Positions 1 through 6,121 of a stretch of 6,953 nucleotides of DNA are shown piece after piece; the first letter of the stretch is position 1; each line of letters starts with the position of its first letter. This stretch comes from Spirochaetia bacterium (lineage in GTDB: Bacteria > Spirochaetota > Spirochaetia > Treponematales > Rectinemataceae), in contig JAJTBL010000098.1 of NCBI GenBank assembly GCA_021286925.1, positions 1 through 6,953 of the forward strand, written 5' to 3'. The notes under the pieces are model-generated. The model was not told the origin of the DNA and did no database searches. It saw only the letters and a list, made by a program, of their open reading frames with translations. Made by a program: the position numbers and the translations under genes.

Positions 1-83
1 AAGATGGAATCCTTTGCCCGATACTCGCCAGCGATTCTTTCCAGGAGGCTGGTCAGAGAAGTTGTCTTCATGATTTTGCTCAT
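1..83 (-). CDS. ygfK: YgfK-like oxidoreductase, N-terminal 27 codons only (continues off the window)
   Basis: Only the first 27 codons are inside the window. The peptide starts MSKIMKTTSL and continues through SLLERIAGEY to DSI at the edge. From memory, E. coli YgfK starts MGDIM, followed by ELLTRIFDEY and RSIF. The two align without gaps and share M1, I4, M5, L13, L14, R16, I17, E20, Y21, S26 and I27. YgfK is a large putative FAD/NAD(P)- and FeS-binding oxidoreductase, once called a selenate reductase subunit, and is found in selenium-dependent molybdenum hydroxylase and anaerobic purine clusters. I chose the ATG at 83-81 because it forms an ATGA overlap with the preceding stop and has GGAG six bases upstream. 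In-frame ATGs at 95 and 71 are alternatives. The match rests on a short peptide, but the neighbouring purine genes support it strongly. Confidence 0.68.
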   Translation of the reverse strand, partial: MSKIMKTTSLTSLLERIAGEYRAKDSI

Positions 84-1492
84 TTCTTTCTCCATTGCAG
101 ATTTTTTCCGTAGCCTTGAGCGGCAACTATTGTTCCTTCAGCGGAAAGCTGATGTTTGCTGATGGAATGCGGGATATTCCCGGTGTGCAGCCGGGATGTT
201 CCATAGACAAGTTCGCCGCGGACAAAAGTCCCAGCAATTCTACCAGCGAATCGCATTCCGGCAAAGGGTGAAATTTGGCTTTTGCTGAACATTTTTTCAG
301 GGGTGAAATGCGTTGTGGCCTCGGGGTCGACAAGGACAAAGTCCGCGTCTTTGCCGGGGGCAAGACTGCCCTTGCGGTCATCAAGGCCATATCGCTGTGC
401 CGCAGCCGAGCATGTCGCTTCAAGAAAGCGCTGGAGGCTTAATCTGCCGGCAAATAAGCCCTCAGAAAGCAGATAGGGGAAGAGGGTCCCGGTGCCGGGA
501 ATGCCGCCGTACGCGGTGAGGGGGTTGTCGGTGAATTTTTCATAGTCAGGAGCTCCGGCATGATCGCTGGTGACAAAGGATATGGTGCCATCTGCCAGTG
601 ACTTCCACAAGAGCGCTTTTTGGGCAGGCTCCTTGACGGGAGGGGCTGTTTTCAGGGCAGCGCCTAAGCGTTCAAAATCGGTTTCATCGAATGCCAGGTA
701 ATGGGCACAGGTTTCACAACTTGCACCGCCCTTTTTCAGCAAGTGCGCCGCTTGGTCGGTGCCGACGTGAACAACATGGAGGGTTGCCGAATTTTCTCCG
801 GCAAGTTCCAGGGCGCGCCGGCAGGCTATGATTTCGGCTTCCATGGGGCGGGATGCGTAGTAATCTTTCCAGGTTGGTTCAGCGCCAGGGTGTTTCCGAA
901 ATTGTGCTAAAACATCGGCATCTTCGGCATGCAAAAGCAGTGGACGGTCCGCGTCTGCACAGGCTTTGATCGCTTCTCTGAAAAGCTCAGGGGATATGGC
1001 CGGAAAGGTATCCATCCCGGAAACAAAATAGGTTTTAAAGCCTACGACATGTTCCTTGAGGCTTTGAACAGCGGCCTCAATCTGTCTCTGCGTCATGGCA
1101 CCGTGCAGGCCTCCGTAGAGGGCATAGTCCACAACGGCTTTGGTTTTTATAATTTCGAGCTTGCCGCTTAAAGCCTCCATGCTGGTAACCGGAGGCAGCG
1201 ATGTGCAGGGCATGTCGATGACGGTAGTTACGCCGCCGCGCGCCGCTTCGCAGGTGCCATGGAAAAAATCTTCCCGGTGCGTAAAGCCTGGTTCATCGAA
1301 ATGGACATGGGGATCGATGGCGCCCGGGAACGCCATGAGCCCTTCGCCGTCAAAGTATTCTTCTTCCGGGAAGGATTGTTTCAATGTTCCCGCTGGGGCA
1401 ATAGCCCGCAGAATGCCGCCTGAAACCTGGATATCAACCTTTCTGAACTCATTCTCTCCAGGAAGCGCCGCAAGAAGGTTGCTGAAAATCAT
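80..1492 (-). CDS. Allantoinase/hydantoinase-family cyclic amidohydrolase (AllB-like), substrate uncertain
   Basis: This 470-residue protein is a complete cytosolic amidohydrolase of the dihydroorotase/allantoinase/hydantoinase group, which hydrolyses cyclic amides with a two-metal centre. All the expected ligands are visible: HVH at 62-64 within PHVHFDEPGF, the probable carboxylated lysine K153 in GFKTYF, H188 in LLLHAED, H242 in VVHVGTD and D310 in TSDHAG. ETCAHYLAFDE (260-270) and the SLAPGKDADFVLV segment near the C-terminus resemble E. coli AllB more than classical dihydropyrimidinases. AllB has SDHSPC at the catalytic aspartate, whereas this protein has SDHAGA, so allantoin need not be the substrate. 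The start overlaps the xdhB stop as ATGA, with GGAG seven bases upstream (1500-1503). Between xanthine dehydrogenase and a ygfK-like gene it occupies a role like HyuA (YgeZ) in E. coli-type purine clusters. Ring opening of a purine-derived cyclic ureide is my inference. Confidence 0.85.
   Translation of the reverse strand: MIFSNLLAALPGENEFRKVDIQVSGGILRAIAPAGTLKQSFPEEEYFDGEGLMAFPGAIDPHVHFDEPGFTHREDFFHGTCEAARGGVTTVIDMPCTSLPPVTSMEALSGKLEIIKTKAVVDYALYGGLHGAMTQRQIEAAVQSLKEHVVGFKTYFVSGMDTFPAISPELFREAIKACADADRPLLLHAEDADVLAQFRKHPGAEPTWKDYYASRPMEAEIIACRRALELAGENSATLHVVHVGTDQAAHLLKKGGASCETCAHYLAFDETDFERLGAALKTAPPVKEPAQKALLWKSLADGTISFVTSDHAGAPDYEKFTDNPLTAYGGIPGTGTLFPYLLSEGLFAGRLSLQRFLEATCSAAAQRYGLDDRKGSLAPGKDADFVLVDPEATTHFTPEKMFSKSQISPFAGMRFAGRIAGTFVRGELVYGTSRLHTGNIPHSISKHQLSAEGTIVAAQGYGKNLQWRKK
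90..93 (-). promoter_or_regulatory. Ribosome-binding site for the ygfK-like gene
   Basis: GGAG lies six bases before the ATG at 83-81, inside the last codons of the amidohydrolase gene. It favours this start over the in-frame ATG at 95, which overlaps the GGAG itself, and over the ATG at 71, which is 18 bases away. Confidence 0.55.
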
Positions 1493-3750
1493 ACTTCCGC
1501 TCCGTCCAGAAAGCCTGCTGCTTTTTCAGGAGTCAGCGGGATTGAATAGAAGGTTTTTCCTGCAGGATTGGCTGCCCGCAGGGCATTCAGTATCGCGAAA
1601 TAGCCTGCAATTCCATACTGCAATGGCGGCTCTCCCACCGCTTTTGAATTAAAGGGCGTGGCGGGATTTTCGATTTCAGGCAGAAATTCGATATCCATAG
1701 TGCGCGGCATGAAAGAAATATCAGGCACCTTATAGGTGGAAAGCGTGTCGGACATAGGCTTGCCGTCAGTTCCGAAGCGCAGATCTTCAAGCAGTGACCA
1801 TCCAAGGCCCTGGGCCAGGGCGCCTTCAATCTGGCCTCGGTCGACGGATATATCAAGGCTGTGCCCGATATCGTGGACAATGGAAACGGATTCCAGATCG
1901 TAGGTTCCGCGCATGGTATCAACGGTCGCGACAACAGCTGCGGCGCCGTAGACGTGGTACGCAAAGGGTTTTCCCCGTTCAGCTTTCATATCGTAGAAGA
2001 GGTCCGGCGTCGCGTAGAATCCATGAGCGGAGAGGTCGATCCGAGCTTCATTGGCTTTAACGATCAAATCTTTCCAGCTCAGCTCGGTCTTTTCGTCATT
2101 TTTAAAAATCATGCCATTTTCAAATCGAACGACTTCCGGGCTGGCCCCGAGCAGTTCTCCGGCTTTTCCGGCAAGCCTCTTTTTGATTTCCAGGCAGGCG
2201 ATTCTAGCGGCCATTCCGTTCAAGTCCGACCCTGTTGATGCCGCGGTTGGAACGGTGTTTGCGACCGTGAGGGTGGTCGTGCGCTCGACTCTGATATTTT
2301 CAAGCGGGACACCGAGAGTTTCTGACACGACTGTTGCGATTTTCCGGCTGACCTGCTGACCCATTTCGATCGCGCCGGTCGAAACGAGTACCGAGCCGTC
2401 GACATAGACATGGACGAGGGCTCCAGCCTGGTTCATCGGGAGCTTTGTAAAAGAAATACCGAAGCAGACAGGAATTATTGCCGCGCCCTTTTTTACGGTT
2501 CGGCTTTTATGGTTGAAATCCGAAATTTCAGCCTGCAGACTGTGCCACTGTGTTTTTTCAAGCAGCCGGTCGAATGCCTCATGGGCACGCACCCGTTCCA
2601 TTTCCATGCCGAAATAGGTCGAATCACCTTCCCGATAGAGATTTTTCTTCTGAATCTCGACAACTGGAATACCGGAAGCTTGTGACAGGGCATCAATCGC
2701 GGACTCGATAACAAAAAACGCCTGCGGAGCGCCGAATCCCCGGAAAGCGGTAAAGGATGGCAAATTGGTTTTGCACATGTACCCGGTTACCCTGACATTC
2801 GGGATCTTGTATGCGCCAGTGGCGTGCAGGACAGTTCTGGCAAGGATTGCGGGTGAAAGATCACAGGTGGAACCGGAGTTTTGGTAATAGTCAGCCTCAA
2901 AAGCCAGAATAGTGCCGTCCTGTGCCGCGCCGATTTTGAAATCCGAGCTGTAAGGATGGCGCTTACCGGTTGCCCGCATGTCTTCATGCCGATTAAGGTA
3001 CAATTTGACAGGCTTTTTGCTTATCCATGCACCGAGCGCTGCCAGCGAAGCCCAGGTTGCAGCCTGGTCCTCTTTTCCGCCAAAGGCGCCGCCCAATCTC
3101 CGCGCTTCTACCTCAACCATGTTCATGGGTAATCCCAGCGACTGCGCAATGGCTCTCTGAACGCCCGATGGCCCCTGGGTGCTCGAGATGACAAACACCT
3201 TGCCGCCTTCGCGAACCTCGGCCATAGCGCCCTGGGTTTCCAGGTAGACATGTTCCTGGCCTCCGGATTCAACCCGTCCTTCAATGACGTAAGCGCAGTG
3301 CTTGAAGGCTTCCTCGGTATCGCCGCATTGGATGGTGCGGGATGGAAGAATAAAATCGGAATTGCGTGCAGCTTCACGGGGATCGGTGACAACGGGCAGT
3401 TCCTCGCCTTCAATTTCGACGAGTTTGGCTGCCGCTCTGGCGGTCTCGCGGTTTTTGGCGAGAACCAATGCTACCGGCTGACCCCAATACTCCCATTCAT
3501 GCTCCGGCAAAAGCGGTTCATCCGGTTTGTTGAAACCAATCTGATTGACACCGGGAACATCCTTTCCGGTAATAACCTGAACTGAAGGATCCAGCGCCAG
3601 CGCTTTGTCAGTTTTTATCGCAATGATGCGGCCGTGAGCGCTGTCAGAAAGCCGAACAGCCGCCTGCAGACAGCCGGCTGGTTCCGGAAGGTCGTCGATA
3701 TATTGTGTCTGGCCGCGCACATTCAGCGCGGATTCAGCGATATTTTTCAT
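1489..3750 (-). CDS. xdhB: Xanthine dehydrogenase, molybdenum-binding (large) subunit
   Basis: This 753-residue protein is the molybdopterin-binding catalytic subunit, near the length of R. capsulatus XdhB. It oxidises hypoxanthine and xanthine at the Mo centre and passes electrons to the FeS/FAD subunit encoded just upstream. The hammerhead domain covers roughly residues 10-118 and the Mo-binding domains follow to about 720. The active-site set of bovine xanthine oxidase is present: Q165 in GGQEHVYLE (Gln767), E227 in GGAFGGKE (Glu802), R305 in LARTVLHA (Arg880), F339 in AFRGFGAPQ (Phe914), F434 in FGISFT (Phe1009) and E707 in KAVGEPPL (Glu1261). The spacings E227-R305 (78), R305-F339 (34) and F339-F434 (95) equal those in the bovine enzyme. 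This supports a purine hydroxylase rather than an aldehyde or CO dehydrogenase. The start overlaps the xdhA stop as ATGA, with GAGGAG eight bases upstream (3759-3764). No frame damage or in-frame UGA is seen. Confidence 0.95.
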   Translation of the reverse strand: MKNIAESALNVRGQTQYIDDLPEPAGCLQAAVRLSDSAHGRIIAIKTDKALALDPSVQVITGKDVPGVNQIGFNKPDEPLLPEHEWEYWGQPVALVLAKNRETARAAAKLVEIEGEELPVVTDPREAARNSDFILPSRTIQCGDTEEAFKHCAYVIEGRVESGGQEHVYLETQGAMAEVREGGKVFVISSTQGPSGVQRAIAQSLGLPMNMVEVEARRLGGAFGGKEDQAATWASLAALGAWISKKPVKLYLNRHEDMRATGKRHPYSSDFKIGAAQDGTILAFEADYYQNSGSTCDLSPAILARTVLHATGAYKIPNVRVTGYMCKTNLPSFTAFRGFGAPQAFFVIESAIDALSQASGIPVVEIQKKNLYREGDSTYFGMEMERVRAHEAFDRLLEKTQWHSLQAEISDFNHKSRTVKKGAAIIPVCFGISFTKLPMNQAGALVHVYVDGSVLVSTGAIEMGQQVSRKIATVVSETLGVPLENIRVERTTTLTVANTVPTAASTGSDLNGMAARIACLEIKKRLAGKAGELLGASPEVVRFENGMIFKNDEKTELSWKDLIVKANEARIDLSAHGFYATPDLFYDMKAERGKPFAYHVYGAAAVVATVDTMRGTYDLESVSIVHDIGHSLDISVDRGQIEGALAQGLGWSLLEDLRFGTDGKPMSDTLSTYKVPDISFMPRTMDIEFLPEIENPATPFNSKAVGEPPLQYGIAGYFAILNALRAANPAGKTFYSIPLTPEKAAGFLDGAEV

Positions 3751-5252
3751 GGAAAGAGCTCCTCGGTGATGCCGTCTTTCGCAAAAAGACGGGCAAAATG
3801 AGCCAGAACAAGCCGGCCGGTCATCCGTTTCCGGTAGTCAGCGGAACCGCGGACATCGCTGATCGGTTTCACTTCTGATTCTGCGGCAGCGGAAACTTGC
3901 TGAGCCAGTTCAGCAAGGCCCTTGGCGTCACAGCGATTGCAAAGCTTGCCTTCCAGTAATTGAGCAGTTTTCTCAAGCAGAATCGGGGTCGGCGCGACAC
4001 CGCCTGCGCTGATTCTGACTGATGTGAAGTGGCCGTTTTCTATTTTGAACGAAATGGCGGTGTTGACCGCGGCGATATCCAGCTTTTTCCGTTTTGCGAT
4101 TTTTTCAAAGCTGAATAGAAGCGGATGCGCCGGTGCATTGTCCAGCGACAGTCGGACTGCGAGAATGGCTTCCTGCGGCTGCAAGTCGATTTTCTTATAG
4201 CCGAGGAAGAATTTTTCAATCGGCACAACTCGGGCTTCCTGCTTGGAGCTGTCTTCGGGAACACCGATGCAGAGCAGAGCGCCCAGGCCCATCAGCATCG
4301 CAGTTACATCGCCTACCGGCGAAGCGTTGGCGATATTGCCTCCAATGGTTGCAATGTTGCGGATGAGTGTACTTGCGAACTGTGTTTCGTACGTTTCTAT
4401 GCCGGGCACGGCCTGCTGGACAAGCTTGGACGTGAAAAAGTCATGAATCGTGACCGCTGATCCGATGCTGACATGATGTCCGAATTGATCCTGAATTTCA
4501 CGAATTTCGGACAGATGGCCGAGCGTCCGCAGCAGAACCGGGCTGAATTGCTGGGTGGGGTAGGGGTTGCGTACATAGTAATCAGTACCGCCGGCGATGA
4601 GAACGGCGGACTCTGCAGGCTTTATGCCCGCTGTCGCAGGTGAATTCTGCATGCTCCCCACACCATCTAAGAAAGCAAGGACGCTTTTAGGCAGAACTTC
4701 CCGCTCGACAAGCGCGGCAAGGCGTTTTTTCGGGTCGAGCGGAAGATCGGCAAAGTCCCGGCAAAGTTTTTCTGCTGCTCGTCGAATTGAGCCGTATCCG
4801 GTACATCGGCAGAGGTTTCCGTCCACCGCCGTGATTGCTCCTGCGATATCCAGCGTTCGCGGTTCTGCCAGCCACGCGGTCAGCGCGATAATAAATCCGG
4901 GTGTGCAAAATCCGCACTGGCTGGCGTTTTCGTCAAGAAAGGCGCGCATGACCGGGGTCAGCCCCTCTTTGGAATCGGCAGTCAGTCCTTCAATGGTGAT
5001 GAGGTGTTTGCCTTCAAAATCGCCGAGCGCTGAAATGCAGGATGGGATAGCTCGATATCTGATCGTTCCGTCAGAAAGCTTTTCTCCCATGAGAACAGCG
5101 CAGGCACCGCAGTCGCCTTCACGGCACCCTTCTTTCGTGCCGGTCAGCCCCACTTCCTTTCTGATAAAATCGAGAAGCGGTGAACCAAAGGAAAGCGCGG
5201 GTACACGCCACTGGCCGTTCACCATGATTCCCTGGTTTGTCTTAGCATTCAT
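3747..5252 (-). CDS. xdhA: Xanthine dehydrogenase small subunit, fused 2Fe-2S and FAD domains
   Basis: This subunit carries electrons from the Mo centre through two 2Fe-2S clusters to FAD. Numbering from the ATG at 5252 gives 501 residues. The plant-type ferredoxin cluster uses C43, C48, C51 and C72 (GCREGDCGAC then SC). The second cluster uses C113, C116, C148 and C150 (CGFC then CRC), in a typical 2Fe-2S-binding helical domain. The FAD domain follows, with GGTD at 221-224 and an FAD-contacting segment at 297-315 (IRN, TIGGNIANASPVGD). The C-terminal flavoprotein domain includes SAGGVAPTP. This order matches R. capsulatus XdhA, not the separate YgfM of E. coli. The extra cysteine-rich loop typical of 4-hydroxybenzoyl-CoA reductase is absent. 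I prefer ATG 5252 because AAGGA lies nine bases upstream. A longer frame could begin at TTG 5294, overlapping the adenine deaminase stop, but it lacks a good ribosome-binding site. ATG 5261 is too close to AAGGA. Confidence 0.93.
   Translation of the reverse strand: MNAKTNQGIMVNGQWRVPALSFGSPLLDFIRKEVGLTGTKEGCREGDCGACAVLMGEKLSDGTIRYRAIPSCISALGDFEGKHLITIEGLTADSKEGLTPVMRAFLDENASQCGFCTPGFIIALTAWLAEPRTLDIAGAITAVDGNLCRCTGYGSIRRAAEKLCRDFADLPLDPKKRLAALVEREVLPKSVLAFLDGVGSMQNSPATAGIKPAESAVLIAGGTDYYVRNPYPTQQFSPVLLRTLGHLSEIREIQDQFGHHVSIGSAVTIHDFFTSKLVQQAVPGIETYETQFASTLIRNIATIGGNIANASPVGDVTAMLMGLGALLCIGVPEDSSKQEARVVPIEKFFLGYKKIDLQPQEAILAVRLSLDNAPAHPLLFSFEKIAKRKKLDIAAVNTAISFKIENGHFTSVRISAGGVAPTPILLEKTAQLLEGKLCNRCDAKGLAELAQQVSAAAESEVKPISDVRGSADYRKRMTGRLVLAHFARLFAKDGITEELFP
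3759..3764 (-). promoter_or_regulatory. Ribosome-binding site for xdhB
   Basis: GAGGAG lies eight bases before the xdhB ATG and within the last codons of xdhA. It confirms the start at 3750 and suggests coupled translation of the two subunits. Confidence 0.6.
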
Positions 5253-5261
5253 GATTGGCAT

Positions 5262-5266
5262 TCCTT
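5262..5266 (-). promoter_or_regulatory. Ribosome-binding site that decides the xdhA start
   Basis: AAGGA (within AAAAGGA) is nine bases before the ATG at 5252-5250. The competing TTG at 5294 has no purine-rich element at a suitable distance, so this site argues for the shorter protein and a true intergenic gap after the adenine deaminase stop. Confidence 0.5.
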
Positions 5267-5272
5267 TTCGTT

Positions 5273-5284
5273 TTGAATATTCAA
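5273..5284. repeat. 12-bp perfect palindrome in the ade-xdhA gap
   Basis: TTGAATATTCAA reads the same on both strands and sits in the 38-base interval between the adenine deaminase stop and the preferred xdhA start. It is short and AT-rich with no loop, so it cannot form a meaningful hairpin. It could be an operator half-site pair or chance. If xdhA starts at TTG 5294 it is simply coding sequence. Confidence 0.3.
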
Positions 5285-5290
5285 CGTCTA

Positions 5291-6121
5291 TCAATCACAA
5301 TATAATGAAACAGGTTCAAATTTATCGACATCGATAAGCCCTTTGTCGGTTATCTTAAGACTGGGAATCACCGGCAGGGCCATAAAAGAAAGCGTCATGA
5401 GCGGGCTTGTGTTGCTGAGCCCCTCTTCCTTGAACAATTGTTCGAACTCGCGAAGCCGCTGGATTACGAATTCTGCGTTTTTATCGCTCATAAGGCCGGC
5501 TACCGGCAAGGGCAGATCCAGGATGACTTCATCTCCAATCGTAAACACCAGCCCGCCCTTGATTTTGTTGAGATGGCGCGCCGCCTTGAAAATGGAAGCA
5601 TCATCGACACCTGCGAGAATCATGTTGTGCGAGTCATGGCTTATCGTGCCGCCCAAAGCACCGCGCCTGAGTCCCAGGCCTCGGATAAATCCTTTGCCGA
5701 TATTGCCGGAACCGGTGTGGCGTTCGATCACGAATATTTTAACAATATCCCGTTTGATGTCGGACACGCAGTATCCCGCTTCCACTTTGGGATACACCGC
5801 CGCTGCGCCGGTGATGATGGATTGTTCGTTCGCTTCGATAACTCGAACTTTTTGGCCTTTGTCGGGGATTTTAAAATCGTCAACCGTCAGCCACTTGATA
5901 TTGACGCTGTCCCGGAGGGGAGGAAAGACTGATTCGAAATTTCTTGCAAGTATGCCGTTTTCCGCGACAATACTGCCGTTTTTAAAGACTTTTTCAACCT
6001 TGAAGTCGTCAAAGGATGAAAAAGCAATAAAGTCGGCTTTGTATCCGGGGCGGATGGCTCCGGTGCCGGGAATCCTGAACCATTGACTGGCATTGAAACA
6101 GGCGATGCGGAAAGCGTCCAT
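5291..6121 (-). CDS. ade: Adenine deaminase, C-terminal part (downstream of a frameshift)
   Basis: This frame encodes the second half of an adenine deaminase, 276 residues if it starts at ATG 6121. It opens with MDAFRIACFNASQWF, which continues the end of the amidohydrolase barrel after SNGGA in the upstream frame. Next comes the small beta-domain segment GAIRPGYKADFIAF, then the Ade-specific C-terminal domain: VIERH (131-135), SHDSHN (161-166), LPLPVAGLMS (203-212) and MTLSFMALPVIPSLKITDKG (242-261). E. coli Ade has equivalent motifs (VSHDSHN, LPLPIAGLMS, LSLPVIPALKLT). Joined to the upstream frame the total is close to the usual Ade length of about 580 residues. It ends with TGA at 5291-5293, about 38 bases before the preferred xdhA start. 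GGAGG lies six bases before ATG 6121, so the fragment could in principle be translated alone, though without the metal ligands it should not be active by itself. Confidence 0.88.
   Translation of the reverse strand: MDAFRIACFNASQWFRIPGTGAIRPGYKADFIAFSSFDDFKVEKVFKNGSIVAENGILARNFESVFPPLRDSVNIKWLTVDDFKIPDKGQKVRVIEANEQSIITGAAAVYPKVEAGYCVSDIKRDIVKIFVIERHTGSGNIGKGFIRGLGLRRGALGGTISHDSHNMILAGVDDASIFKAARHLNKIKGGLVFTIGDEVILDLPLPVAGLMSDKNAEFVIQRLREFEQLFKEEGLSNTSPLMTLSFMALPVIPSLKITDKGLIDVDKFEPVSLYCD

Noticed and set aside
438..1200. Dihydroorotase of pyrimidine synthesis (pyrC) as the identity of the amidohydrolase
   Set aside because: The family is shared, but the ETCAHYLAFDE and C-terminal KDADFVLV features and the purine-gene neighbours fit the allantoinase/hydantoinase branch better. 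No pyr genes are nearby.
1140..1652. Plus-strand open frame spanning the xdhB-amidohydrolase junction
   Set aside because: It is opposite conserved motifs of both genes (KAVGEPPL of XdhB and PHVHFDEPG of the amidohydrolase), with no domain or plausible context of its own.
3899..3960. CNRC (residues 438-441 of XdhA) as an extra iron-sulfur site
   Set aside because: Only one CxxC pair is present, late in the C-terminal flavoprotein domain. The four-cysteine loop of 4-hydroxybenzoyl-CoA reductase is absent and lies elsewhere in that protein, so this is probably incidental.
4597..5337. Long open frame on the plus strand (246 codons) opposite xdhA
   Set aside because: It lies almost wholly opposite the xdhA FeS and FAD coding region, has no recognisable domain, and its composition follows from the codon use of xdhA on the other strand.
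5343..6086. Long open frame on the plus strand (247 codons) opposite the C-terminal half of ade
   Set aside because: The minus-strand frame here carries clear adenine deaminase motifs. The plus-strand product resembles no family and is rich in Ser, Leu, Arg and Pro, as expected of an antisense shadow.
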